In this document: piece after piece, positions 1 to 8,179 of the stretch
How the letters are laid out: the number at the start of each line of letters is the position of its first letter
Numbering within the stretch: position 1 is the stretch's first letter
Source: an uncultured Spirochaetales bacterium
GTDB lineage: Bacteria; Spirochaetota; Spirochaetia; Sphaerochaetales; Sphaerochaetaceae
DNA length: 64,000 nt
NCBI GenBank assembly: GCA_949282255.1
Contig: CASDPA010000013.1
Coordinates: 1 to 64,000, forward strand
Reading direction: 5' to 3'
The notes under the pieces: generated by a model
Database searches by the model: none
Told to the model about the DNA's origin: nothing
Seen by the model: only the letters and a program-made list of their open reading frames with translations
Made by a program: the position numbers and the translations under genes

Positions 1-108
1 TTTTTCATGGTTACATTCTTTTTTATTACAAAACTATTTGCAAGTACTTTTGATTTTATTTTCTCTTGCATAACAGCCATCTTTCTGTTAAAGTCATAAT
101 GCAGTTAC

Positions 109-183
109 GGAGTCGTACCCAAGTGGCCTAAGGGGACGGTCTGCAAAACCGTTTTTTCATCGGTTCGAATCCGATCGACTCCT
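109..183 (+). tRNA. tRNA-Cys (anticodon GCA)
   Basis: The sequence folds as a full cloverleaf. The acceptor arms GGAGTCG (109-115) and CGACTCC (176-182) pair perfectly. The anticodon stem ACGGT/ACCGT encloses the loop CTGCAAA, which gives anticodon GCA, and a TTCGAAT T-loop is present. The discriminator base is T, the identity base expected for tRNA-Cys. The 3' CCA is not encoded. A strong terminator follows directly, so it looks like a single-tRNA transcript. Confidence 0.95.
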
Positions 184-185
184 TT

Positions 186-211
186 ATCCTTACTTCGGTA
201 AGGATTTTTTT
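186..211 (+). terminator. Rho-independent terminator of tRNA-Cys
   Basis: An 8-bp perfect stem, ATCCTTAC (186-193) and GTAAGGAT (198-205), closes a TTCG tetraloop and is followed by six T. It begins three bases after the tRNA. Confidence 0.92.
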
Positions 212-332
212 GTCCCATTTTCCTTATTTGTCCTGCAATTTCTATGTATTTGAACATATTTTAGTCAGCTTGAATATAAATATTAATTATAATATTCTTA
301 ATTCGGAATATTATTTTATCTTAATTATATTC

Positions 333-1029
333 TTATGGCGTTTCAGCAAAAGTTGCATGGAATGTTGGTATGTTCATATCATGCAGAAAACCTTCACCGT
401 TTGTATCCTCATAGATTCCTTTTAGAATAAACCCCGCATCGATCTGGGCATGTATGTTTTCATCTACGCCATGCCTGAATTGTACGCCTTCTTTGTCTTT
501 AAGCTCCTTTTCAAGCATTTGCAGGTCTTTTAGCGGGTTATGCGGCAGGGGATGTGCGATATGGCTTCCGTTTTCTTTGTCCACTATGAAGTTTATTCCA
601 TTGTCCAATCCGCTTAAAAGCCTTCCACCTCTTTTCAAAACCCTGAAGCATTCTTTCCAGATTCCGCTCATGTGCTCGACATAAACATTCGCAACGGGAT
701 GGAATATGCGATCGAAAAAACCATCCTCAAAAGGAAGTTTTTCAGTCATGTCCGCCTGCACAAGGTTTATTCTTATACTTTCCCTTTTTGCAACTGCATG
801 GTCTTTTTCAAGCTGGGCCGGCGTCATGTCGAGCACCGTAATATCTGCACCGAGCGCGGCAAAGACCGGTCCCTGCTGTCCCTCCGGAGGCAAGTGCAAG
901 CACCTTTTTTCCCGCAACGTTTCCGATCCAATCTGCTGGCACAGCTTTTACGGGGTCAAGAAGAGCTTGTAAACTCCTTTTTGTGCCGATAAGAATTCCT
1001 AATGGCTTATCTCCCTGCTCCAAATTCAT
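333..1029 (-). pseudogene. Class I SAM-dependent methyltransferase, frameshifted
   Basis: The N-terminal part (1029 to about 885) reads MNLEQGDKPLGILIGTKRSL and runs to VLALASGG, the SAM-binding motif I. The continuation GQQGPVFAALGADITVLD and the rest of the Rossmann domain, including DRIFHPVANVYVEHMSG, lies in another frame down to 333. The switch falls at GGAGGGACAG near 885: one base too many, or two too few, separates the frames. Everything else looks intact, so this is a recent frameshift or a sequence error. A GAGG sequence precedes the ATG at 1029. A hairpin-forming CCATTT-GG-AAATGG sequence (1041-1054) lies just upstream. The substrate cannot be told. Confidence 0.75.
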
Positions 1030-1188
1030 CCGTCCTCAACCCATTTGGAAATGGTTTCAATATTGATTTTCTTATAATCCATATATACAAGTATAAGATT
1101 GAGATTGAAAAGTTAGGCTCAAAGCAATGCATTTTTTGTGCTTGACAGCCCGTGGCTGTTGGTATTAGAGAAAAGGAAAGGAGGAAGG

Positions 1189-2553
1189 ATGGAAAAATTC
1201 AGCAGGATGAGTTTATTTGAGACAATGCCGATACCTCAGGCTGTTGCGCGTCTGGCAGTGCCGACCATTCTCTCTTCCCTTGTTATGGTGCTTTATAATC
1301 TTGCCGACACCTATTTTGTTGGGATGCTCAACAACAGTGTGCAGAATGCGGCCGTAACTCTTGCAGCTCCAGTCCTTTTGGCATTCAATGCGGTCAACAA
1401 CCTTTTCGGAGTCGGCTCGTCCAGCATGATGAGCCGGGCGCTGGGAAGGAAGGATTATCCGACCGTATATAAAAGCAGCGCTTTCGGATTTTATTGTTCC
1501 ATCTTTTTTGGAGTGGTGTTTTCCCTTCTTTGCCTTATTTTTCATGACGGTTTGCTTGTTGTTTTGGGGGCAGATGAGAGGACATGGGAAGCCACAGCCG
1601 CATATTTGAAGTGGACTGTCATTTTCGGAGCCACTCCCGCGATACTCAATGTGGTGATGGCTTACATGGTCAGGGCAGAGGGAGCTGCGATGCATGCTTC
1701 GATAGGGACGATGAGCGGATGCCTGCTGAACATTGCCCTCGACCCATTTTTCGTACTGCCACAGTTTTTGAACATGGGGGCGGAAGGAGCGGGGCTGGCC
1801 ACGTTCATAAGCAACTGCGTTGCATGCCTCTATTTCTTCATTCTGATAGCCTGCAAGAAAGGAAAGACATACGTATCCATAGACATAAGGAAATTCAACC
1901 TGCAGAAGGCTATTGTTCTTGGCGTATGTGCTGTCGGAATACCAGCATCAATCCAAAACCTTTTGAATGTCACAGGCATGACGATCCTTAATAATTTCAC
2001 TTCTGCATATGGCCCGGATGCTGTGGCGGCGATGGGGATAACAAGCCGGGTGAACATGGTTCCGATGAATATCGCGATGGGGTTCAGTCAGGGGATAATG
2101 CCGCTGATAAGCTATAATTTCTCAAGCGGGGATACGAGGAGGATGAAAGAGACGATCTTTTTTGCGGCAAAGCTGATAATAATCGGTATAGTTCTTGTAA
2201 GCGCCTCCTATTACATCTTTGCTCCATTCTTCATAAGTCTGTTCATGAAAAACGAAGTGATAGTGGCCTATGGAACAAGATTCTTGCGTGGATTCTGTCT
2301 CGGACTTCCATTTCTTGCCATCGATTTTCTCGGAGTTGGTATTTTCCAAGCAGTCGGGATGGGGCGAAACTCATTTGTGTTTGCAATACTCAGAAAGATT
2401 GTTTTGGAGATTCCGGCCCTCTGCATATTGAATATGCTCTTTCCTCTCTATGGACTGGCTTATGCGCAGCTTACTGCCGAGGTCGTTTTGTCCGTGGCTG
2501 CAGTGGTTGTCGTTCTCAGGATGCTCAAAAGGCTTGAGAATAAGAAGGTCTGA
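1189..2553 (+). CDS. MATE family multidrug/drug-sodium antiporter
   Basis: A twelve-helix inner-membrane exporter of the MATE family, which extrudes cationic or aromatic compounds against a Na+ or H+ gradient. The protein starts MEKFSRMSLFETMPIPQAVA and continues with the typical first helix (VLYNLADTYFVGML) and the loop GVGSSSMMSRALG. About 454 residues is normal for the family. I chose the ATG at 1189 because AAAGGAGG lies just upstream; an earlier in-frame start at 1138 lacks a ribosome site and family-like residues. A TTGACA at 1142-1147 may be part of its promoter. It is not visibly cotranscribed with its neighbours. The substrate is unknown. Confidence 0.93.
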   Translation: MEKFSRMSLFETMPIPQAVARLAVPTILSSLVMVLYNLADTYFVGMLNNSVQNAAVTLAAPVLLAFNAVNNLFGVGSSSMMSRALGRKDYPTVYKSSAFGFYCSIFFGVVFSLLCLIFHDGLLVVLGADERTWEATAAYLKWTVIFGATPAILNVVMAYMVRAEGAAMHASIGTMSGCLLNIALDPFFVLPQFLNMGAEGAGLATFISNCVACLYFFILIACKKGKTYVSIDIRKFNLQKAIVLGVCAVGIPASIQNLLNVTGMTILNNFTSAYGPDAVAAMGITSRVNMVPMNIAMGFSQGIMPLISYNFSSGDTRRMKETIFFAAKLIIIGIVLVSASYYIFAPFFISLFMKNEVIVAYGTRFLRGFCLGLPFLAIDFLGVGIFQAVGMGRNSFVFAILRKIVLEIPALCILNMLFPLYGLAYAQLTAEVVLSVAAVVVVLRMLKRLENKKV

Positions 2554-2644
2554 GCCTGCTGTCCGTTTTTTTCATATTTGCATTTGAAATCGTTATTTCT
2601 CGTGTTAAAATATTGAAAGACCCTATGTTTAAACTGTAGAGAAG

Positions 2645-2678
2645 GTTGGTAATAATTACTAACTAATATGGTAATTAC
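2645..2678 (+). promoter_or_regulatory. Palindromic operator candidates upstream of malic enzyme
   Basis: GTTGGTAAT (2645-2653) and ATTACTAAC (2655-2663) form an inverted repeat matching at 8 of 9 positions around one central A. The 8-bp palindrome GTAATTAC follows at 2671-2678. Both share the core GGTAAT...ATTAC and lie 38-70 bp before the malic enzyme start, a usual place for a regulator. No regulator gene is adjacent. Confidence 0.4.
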
Positions 2679-2715
2679 TTACTTTAAAAAGAATTATATA
2701 AACAGGAGAATACAT

Positions 2716-3999
2716 ATGGATGATTTAGAGAAGAGAGCGTTGGAATATCACTGTCTTGGTGGTAGGGCTGGAAAATTAAGCGTTGAAGCCACCAAGCCCT
2801 GCAAAACAGCAGATGACCTGTCCCTGGCTTACACTCCCGGAGTGGCTAAACCGGTGTTGAGAATAGAAAAGGATGCGGAGGATGCATACCGTTATACCAA
2901 CAAAGGGAATCTGGTGGCTGTTATATCCAACGGAACTGCCATTTTAGGCCTTGGAGACAGGGGAGCCTTGGCTTCAAAACCTGTTATGGAAGGCAAGGGT
3001 GTTCTTTTCAAAAGATTTGCAGATATAGATGTATTCGACATCGAGATCAACGAGAAGGATCCTGACAAGCTTGTAGACATCATAGCTTCCTTGGAGCCGA
3101 CCTTCGGAGGTATCAATCTTGAGGATATCAAAGGACCCGAATGTTTCAAGGTGGAAAGGGAGCTGATAAAAAGATGCTCGATTCCGGTCTTTCATGACGA
3201 CCAGCACGGTACGGCCATAATCGCTACTGCGGGACTTATGAACGCAGCGGAGATTGTCGGTAAGGACTTGGGAAAGATGAAGGTTGTTGTCAACGGAGCA
3301 GGTGCGGCAGGAATATCCTGCTCGAAGATGTTCCTTTCCGCCGGAGTGAGGAAGGAGAATCTCATATTATGCGACAGCAAAGGAGTTATCTATGAAGGAC
3401 GTCAGGGGCTTACGGAGGAAAAGGCGGCATTCGCAGCAAAAACGGACATGAGGACCCTTGCGGAGGCTATGAGAGGGGCGGATGTGTTCATGGGTCTCTC
3501 TGTAAAGGATTGCGTGAGCGCAGATATGCTGCTTTCGATGAACAAGGACCCTGTGGTGTTCGCAATGGCCAATCCCGACCCGGAAATCACTTATGAACTT
3601 GCAATGTCGACAAGAACTGATGTGATCATGGCTACAGGCAGAAGCGATTATCCCAACCAGATAAACAATGTGTTGGGGTTCCCGTTCATATTCCGCGGCG
3701 CACTTGATGTGAGGGCCTCCAGGATAACGGAGAATATGAAGATGGCTGCGGCCAAGGCTCTTGCCGCTTTGGCTAAGGAGCCGGTGCCGGAAGAGGTGCG
3801 CAGGGCTTATGGCGGCGCCGATTTCTCTTTTGGAAGGAACTATATCGTCCCCAAGCCCTTCGATCCAAGGGTGATAGAATATGAGGCGCTGGCTGTTGCC
3901 AAAGCGGCTTGCGAGGATAAGGTAGCAGCTGATCAGATAACAGATTGGGATAGCTACAGGAACAGCCTGGTAAAACGCATGCAAAAGTATTGGTTGTGA
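2716..3999 (+). CDS. NAD(P)-dependent malic enzyme
   Basis: Oxidative decarboxylation of malate to pyruvate. About 427 residues: the short bacterial form without a C-terminal phosphotransacetylase domain. Visible family features are SLAYTPGVA with the catalytic Tyr, [25 protein letters not shown] with the catalytic Lys, the metal ligands in [11 protein letters not shown] and [12 protein letters not shown], and the dinucleotide motif [11 protein letters not shown]. The start at 2716 follows AGGAGA at proper spacing. Palindromic sites upstream suggest control at transcription. The next gene starts three bases after the stop, so the two are probably cotranscribed. It would link C4 acids to pyruvate and NAD(P)H in fermentation. 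Confidence 0.95.
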   Translation: MDDLEKRALEYHCLGGRAGKLSVEATKPCKTADDLSLAYTPGVAKPVLRIEKDAEDAYRYTNKGNLVAVISNGTAILGLGDRGALASKPVMEGKGVLFKRFADIDVFDIEINEKDPDKLVDIIASLEPTFGGINLEDIKGPECFKVERELIKRCSIPVFHDDQHGTAIIATAGLMNAAEIVGKDLGKMKVVVNGAGAAGISCSKMFLSAGVRKENLILCDSKGVIYEGRQGLTEEKAAFAAKTDMRTLAEAMRGADVFMGLSVKDCVSADMLLSMNKDPVVFAMANPDPEITYELAMSTRTDVIMATGRSDYPNQINNVLGFPFIFRGALDVRASRITENMKMAAAKALAALAKEPVPEEVRRAYGGADFSFGRNYIVPKPFDPRVIEYEALAVAKAACEDKVAADQITDWDSYRNSLVKRMQKYWL

Positions 4000-4002
4000 G
4001 CA

Positions 4003-5175
4003 ATGAAGGTCGTTGTAGTCTCAATTGATGCCCTGATTTATGAGGATTTGGAATATTTGGCAGTCATGAACAATATGAAAGGCTATCTTTCTGAAGCTCA
4101 CGTCTGTAAGAAGGTTGTTCCAATATATCCAACATTCACCTATCCGTGTCATGTGTCTATCATGACCGGATGCTATGCTGATAAAACAGGGGTGTATCAT
4201 AATTGCAGCTTTCCGGAGAGGAGATGGTTATGGGAGAATTCGTTTGTGAAGGTTCCCACCATATTTGATGTTGCAAAAAAGGCCGGGCTTGGGACAGCTG
4301 CTGTCTGCTGGCCGGTCACCGGTGGTGCAGATATTGATTTTCTGGTCCCTGAAGCCTGGGGAGAGACAGAATCAGACGATCCGGATCCGGTTTTCAAAAG
4401 GCTTTGTTCTGAAAAGGGTTATAAATATTTCTCCCGTCATAAAGGCCAGTTGGATTGGATGCGCACTCCTGGTATGGATCTGTTTGCTTCCGCCTGCTTT
4501 TGCGACATCATGAGGGAAAATGATGTTGATCTCGCTTTTGTGCATTTCTCTTATCTCGATCATCAAAGGCATAAGAATGGATATGAAAGCAAGAATAATC
4601 TTGAGGCATTGAAGTTCATAGACGAGAGGATGGGGGAGGTATTCTCCGTTTTAAATGAGGATACGGAGGTCATGATCCTTGGAGACCATGGCCAAAGGGA
4701 TTTCTCATCTTTTTTCTGCTTGCAGAATGCGGTGGATGGGTTGGGGTTTTGCGATTCCATCAAAATCCATCCGGCGTCCTTTTCCGCCCAGGTGTATCTT
4801 GATGGTATCGGTGAAGAAGATGCCCTGGGTGTGCTGATGCGGATCAAGGCTGACTATCCAGGAGTGATCGAACACATATTCCCTAAAGCCGAGGCTGCTG
4901 GAAAATATCATCTTGAAGGTGGTTTTTCCTTTGTTGTGGAAGCTTGTGATGGGGTAAACTTCACCGACGACAGCTCTTTGGGCCTGTTCCATCCTTCTGG
5001 GAGCTCCCATGCCGCCCATGGATACCTGCCGGAGAAAGGGCCGTTTCCCCCTCTTTGCATGAAACATAAAAGGCTCATCGATCCATGGTGCCGGTCTGTT
5101 GATATAGCGCCGACGGTGATGAGCCTTTTCAGCTTGCCGATGTGTTGCGACGGCAGGGCTCTTGAGATGGCTTAA
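4003..5175 (+). CDS. Alkaline phosphatase superfamily, nucleotide pyrophosphatase/phosphodiesterase type
   Basis: A metal-dependent phosphodiesterase or pyrophosphatase of the NPP/AP superfamily. The metal ligands and nucleophile can be followed: VVSIDAL (Asp9), PTFTYPCHVSIMTG (nucleophile probably Thr46), HFSYLDHQRH, ILGDHGQRD, and the late histidine in SHAAHGYLPEKGP. About 390 residues is typical. I see no signal peptide, so it is probably cytoplasmic. It starts three bases after the malic enzyme stop, consistent with translational coupling. Its stop codon overlaps the stop of the convergent gene on the other strand. The natural substrate cannot be read from sequence. Confidence 0.88.
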   Translation: MKVVVVSIDALIYEDLEYLAVMNNMKGYLSEAHVCKKVVPIYPTFTYPCHVSIMTGCYADKTGVYHNCSFPERRWLWENSFVKVPTIFDVAKKAGLGTAAVCWPVTGGADIDFLVPEAWGETESDDPDPVFKRLCSEKGYKYFSRHKGQLDWMRTPGMDLFASACFCDIMRENDVDLAFVHFSYLDHQRHKNGYESKNNLEALKFIDERMGEVFSVLNEDTEVMILGDHGQRDFSSFFCLQNAVDGLGFCDSIKIHPASFSAQVYLDGIGEEDALGVLMRIKADYPGVIEHIFPKAEAAGKYHLEGGFSFVVEACDGVNFTDDSSLGLFHPSGSSHAAHGYLPEKGPFPPLCMKHKRLIDPWCRSVDIAPTVMSLFSLPMCCDGRALEMA

Positions 5176-5747
5176 AATGCCTTCTCAAGATCCTTTTTCG
5201 CTTTCTCCAGAGTCTCATTGTACTGTTTGTCGAACTGTTCCAGATTGCTGTTTATGATTTGGAGGGCTTCCTTGTCATCCTCGATGCGGAGATCCACATT
5301 ACGCCCATATTGCTCGGCAATCTGCGCCTGCTTCTGCTTAAGCATGGGTTCAAGCTGCTGCTTAAGCCTTTCCACAAGCTGTTTCTTATGTTCCGGATAC
5401 TGTTTCAGAAAGTCCAGCAGTTTATCATAAAGCATGACTGCCTCGGAATTGTCGAGCACCGTTGATGCAAGTGTTGCCAGACGCTCCATCCTGTCATCGA
5501 CCACTTCTGCTCCGGGCAGGGACAGGGAGCTCATCAAGACAGGCTTCAATGCTTCTTTGACATCCTTTTTGTCGTAAGACAGAAGCTGTCCGAGTATCTC
5601 ATCGTCTTTCTTATCTGCAGAAAGGTATGCTCCTGCGATCCTCTTGATTTTCTCAAGCGTCGCCCCGCGCCTGATCTTTTCCTCATCGATTTCTATGCTC
5701 TGGGTCCTCTCAAGGGCGATTTCCCAGGCGCTTCTGATTTTTCCCAT
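5172..5747 (-). CDS. Conserved spirochaete-type protein of unknown function (possibly DUF6657)
   Basis: A 191-residue, charged, mostly helical protein without signal or membrane segment. The C-terminal third (KKQLVERLKQQLEPMLKQK, then NSNLEQFDKQYNETLEKAKKDLE) looks like coiled coil. I associate this kind of protein with treponemes and relatives and tentatively with DUF6657; that family name is from memory. The function is unknown. Its own promoter is excellent: TTGACA, 17 bp, AATAAT, then six bases to the ATG and no ribosome-binding site, so the mRNA is probably leaderless. The stop codon overlaps that of the convergent phosphodiesterase gene. Confidence 0.7.
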   Translation of the reverse strand: MGKIRSAWEIALERTQSIEIDEEKIRRGATLEKIKRIAGAYLSADKKDDEILGQLLSYDKKDVKEALKPVLMSSLSLPGAEVVDDRMERLATLASTVLDNSEAVMLYDKLLDFLKQYPEHKKQLVERLKQQLEPMLKQKQAQIAEQYGRNVDLRIEDDKEALQIINSNLEQFDKQYNETLEKAKKDLEKAF

Positions 5748-5753
5748 GGCAAA

Positions 5754-5782
5754 ATTATTTTTCTTTTGCCCTTGTCTGTCAA
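5754..5782 (-). promoter_or_regulatory. Promoter of the 5172-5747 gene, leaderless layout
   Basis: On the minus strand, TTGACA (5777-5782, perfect consensus), a 17-bp spacer, AATAAT (5754-5759), then six bases to the ATG at 5747. Transcription should begin at or within a base of the start codon. Confidence 0.72.
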
Positions 5783-5813
5783 CAGAGTGGGTTTCATCAC
5801 GGTAATCTCTTTA

Positions 5814-5842
5814 TTGTATTAAATCTTTCTTTTGTGTAGTCT
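5814..5842 (+). promoter_or_regulatory. Promoter of the TRIC-family gene, leaderless layout
   Basis: TTGTAT (5814-5819), a 17-bp spacer, TAGTCT (5837-5842), then six bases to the ATG at 5849. The -10 box is weak, but the geometry equals that of the divergent gene's promoter. Confidence 0.45.
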
Positions 5843-5848
5843 AGGGCC

Positions 5849-6472
5849 ATGAACGGAAACATTGTATTGTTCTTCGACCTTTTCGGTACGATGATTTTTG
5901 CAATTACCGGCGCTGTGAAGGGGATCAGGAACCGTCTGGATTTTTTAGGAGTTGTTTTTTTCGCCATAACCGTAGGTTGTGGGGGAGGAATGCTCCGTGA
6001 CATGCTCATAGGCAGCACTCCTGTTGCCGCGTTCAACAACCCATCGTATTTTATCGTCTGCATAGTCTCTGGAACGGTGGTTTTCATAATATCCCCCAAG
6101 ATTGTGGGACGCTGGCCCGCAATAGTTTATTTTGATGCAATAGGCCTCGGAGTTTTCACTGCCCTTGGGGTTGCAAAGGCTGCAAGTCTTGGTGTGGGCG
6201 TTGTGGGAATGATCATGAGCGGAATGTTTGCAGCCGTAGGAGGCGGCATATTGAGGGATGTGTTCTCAAAGGAGATACCGATGGTCTTCACATCGGATTT
6301 TTATGCTTCAGCCTCCATTCTTGGTGCGGTGCTGTATGTTGTTTTAGCTAGTTTCACTTCTTTGGATGATAATGCGGTTTTGATAATAACCGCAGTCTGC
6401 ACAACTCTTTTGAGGGTGATCGGTTATGAGTGTCATTTCCGCTTGCCCGTGGCAAAAATGCATGGAGAATGA
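5849..6472 (+). CDS. TRIC-like cation channel family protein (UPF0126/YicG)
   Basis: A membrane protein of 207 residues with two repeats of three helices, the plan of prokaryotic TRIC-type trimeric cation channels. The duplicated signature is visible as GGGMLRDMLIG near residue 47 and GGGILRDVFSKEIP near residue 131. The physiological ion and role are uncertain. No ribosome-binding site at a usable distance precedes the ATG; a -10-like box ends seven bases before it. The stop codon overlaps a possible ATG of the next gene, so it is cotranscribed with the Ala-tRNA editing protein and the VTT protein. Confidence 0.88.
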   Translation: MNGNIVLFFDLFGTMIFAITGAVKGIRNRLDFLGVVFFAITVGCGGGMLRDMLIGSTPVAAFNNPSYFIVCIVSGTVVFIISPKIVGRWPAIVYFDAIGLGVFTALGVAKAASLGVGVVGMIMSGMFAAVGGGILRDVFSKEIPMVFTSDFYASASILGAVLYVVLASFTSLDDNAVLIITAVCTTLLRVIGYECHFRLPVAKMHGE

Positions 6473-6474
6473 GT

Positions 6475-7602
6475 ATGGAAGAAAAACTTTATTATGTTGA
6501 TCCATATTTAAAAAGTACGGAGGCTGAAATAACCGCAATTTGCGGCAACGAGGTTTATTTTGACAGGACTGTATTCTACCCCGAAGCGGGAGGCCAGCCT
6601 GGGGATAAGGGCGCTTTTAGTGGTTATGACATTGTCGATACAAAAAAGACTTCATATGGGGTTGCTCATATCTTTGATAACGTTTCAGGCCTTGCTGTAG
6701 GCATGAAAGGTACTCTTTGCCTGGATTGGGAGCATCGTTATGCTTTTATGGAAAAGCATAGTGCCCAGCATCTCATATCCTCACTTTTTTACAGTCTGCT
6801 TAAAATCGGTACAGTCGCAGTGCATCTGTCCGACGAATATGTCTCGATAGAACTTGATGGGGAGGTTCCCTCCAATGAGGATTTATATAAAATCGAGGAT
6901 GCCGTGGAGCATGCCGTAAGAAAAGGGGCTGGAATATATTCTAAGAGCCTTTGCAGGAAAGAGGTGGAGGACATGCATCTCAGGCGTAGCATCAAGGTCG
7001 GAGGCGACGACATCCGTGTCGTGTTCATCGACGGCTTTGATGCGGTTCCCTGTGGCGGTGTGCATCTTTCCTCCACTTCCGAGATAGGTGAGGTCTCCTA
7101 CTTTTCAAGTGAGACCATCCGCGGGCATGTACGGACTTTTTGGCTGGTGGGAAATAGCGCAAAGGAAGAAAGAAGAAGGAACAGGGAGAGCTGCAGGAAG
7201 CTTTCCGCTCTTCTGTCTGAAAAACCATGGGATGTCGTTCCCGCAGTGGAGAGGAAGCTTGAGGAAATGGAAAACCTCAAGACCACATTGAGGCACTCTT
7301 ATGAAAAGCTTGCAGCATCTGAAATTGCCTCCATTCCACCTTCCTGCAGGTTTTATAGAACCTCCACTCCTTTGGAATTCTTCAGAACGCCGCTGTCAAA
7401 GCAAGGTTTTGAAGATATTTTACTGCTTGGTGATGGCGATAGGAAGGAATTTTTGTATATTGGAAATGAGCAGGCCTTTAAAAGCCTGAAAGAAAAACTC
7501 CTTTTGCGTGGAGGTGGCAGAGGCGGTATGTACCAAGGCTCATACTGCATCCCCGCCGACGAGGTTGAAAAGGAATTCTTGAGGATGATTTATGGAAAAT
7601 GA
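6475..7602 (+). CDS. Alanyl-tRNA editing protein, AlaX-like with extended C-terminus
   Basis: A free-standing editing enzyme that hydrolyses Ser or Gly mischarged onto tRNA-Ala. The zinc site is intact: HSAQH (His95, His99) and CGGVH (Cys193, His197). FYPEAGGQPGDKG is the typical N-terminal editing-domain signature. At about 375 residues it is the long form, with a C-terminal part resembling the AlaRS C-terminal region. I chose 6475 because GGAG lies seven bases upstream; the ATG at 6469, overlapping the previous stop, has no room for a ribosome site. It overlaps the next gene by 11 bp. Confidence 0.92.
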   Translation: MEEKLYYVDPYLKSTEAEITAICGNEVYFDRTVFYPEAGGQPGDKGAFSGYDIVDTKKTSYGVAHIFDNVSGLAVGMKGTLCLDWEHRYAFMEKHSAQHLISSLFYSLLKIGTVAVHLSDEYVSIELDGEVPSNEDLYKIEDAVEHAVRKGAGIYSKSLCRKEVEDMHLRRSIKVGGDDIRVVFIDGFDAVPCGGVHLSSTSEIGEVSYFSSETIRGHVRTFWLVGNSAKEERRRNRESCRKLSALLSEKPWDVVPAVERKLEEMENLKTTLRHSYEKLAASEIASIPPSCRFYRTSTPLEFFRTPLSKQGFEDILLLGDGDRKEFLYIGNEQAFKSLKEKLLLRGGGRGGMYQGSYCIPADEVEKEFLRMIYGK

Positions 7603-8179
7603 TGGTGGAACGGAGCATAAGCATAAGCCTCATATCGGGCGTTATGCGATTTTGGGCTTCATTCCGATAATTTTAGCCTTTGTTGCGTTCTTTGTGGTTG
7701 TGCAGCAGCTTGGAAGAAACAATTATCAGGCCATGATAGAATACATAACAGGTCATTTCAATTTCTTCCAGATGTGCCTTTATATCTGGATGACCGATAC
7801 TTTCGTGCTTCCCCTTTCCCCGATGTTCGTATTTCCGATGGTCATACAGTTTCCATGGTATTTTGCAATACCCATAACAGGTCTGGCCTCCGCGGCAGGT
7901 GGGGTGAGCGCATATTTCATCGGACGGCTTCTTGTGAAGGTGCCTATTGTGAACAGAGGGGCGGTGAAGGCGCATGCCAAATGGGGGGCCACAATTGAGA
8001 AATACGGAGTGGCTTTTGTTCTCATTGCAAGCATACTGCCCCTTCCTTTCAGCGCAGTATGCATGGCTGCTGGAGTCATGAAGCTGGATTTATTGAAAGT
8101 ATCCCTGTGCTGCACGACAAGGATACTGCGTATGGCCATCTATTATTTCGTTTTTGTCCTGGGCCTTGTGGCTCTTTGA
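7592..8179 (+). CDS. VTT-domain (DedA/TVP38-like) membrane protein
   Basis: About 195 residues with an N-terminal hydrophobic helix (FIPIILAFVAFFVVV) and a VTT-type core. It contains the proline-rich re-entrant region TFVLPLSPMFVFPMVIQF, GLASAAGGVSAYFIGRLL and the second re-entrant segment IASILPLPFSAVCMAAGVM. VTT proteins are implicated in lipid scrambling and membrane homeostasis; the exact role here is inferred only at family level. It begins inside the end of the alanyl editing gene. Its 3' end overlaps the convergent purB by about 37 bp. Confidence 0.85.
   Translation: MENDGGTEHKHKPHIGRYAILGFIPIILAFVAFFVVVQQLGRNNYQAMIEYITGHFNFFQMCLYIWMTDTFVLPLSPMFVFPMVIQFPWYFAIPITGLASAAGGVSAYFIGRLLVKVPIVNRGAVKAHAKWGATIEKYGVAFVLIASILPLPFSAVCMAAGVMKLDLLKVSLCCTTRILRMAIYYFVFVLGLVAL

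Noticed and set aside
291-312. AT-rich inverted repeat near the end of the methyltransferase gene as a terminator
   Set aside because: The 7-bp arms are A/T only with an eight-base spacer and no proper T run, so stability is too low to claim it.
880-890. Programmed frameshift in the methyltransferase gene
   Set aside because: No classic slippery heptamer with downstream structure was seen; decay or sequence error is simpler.
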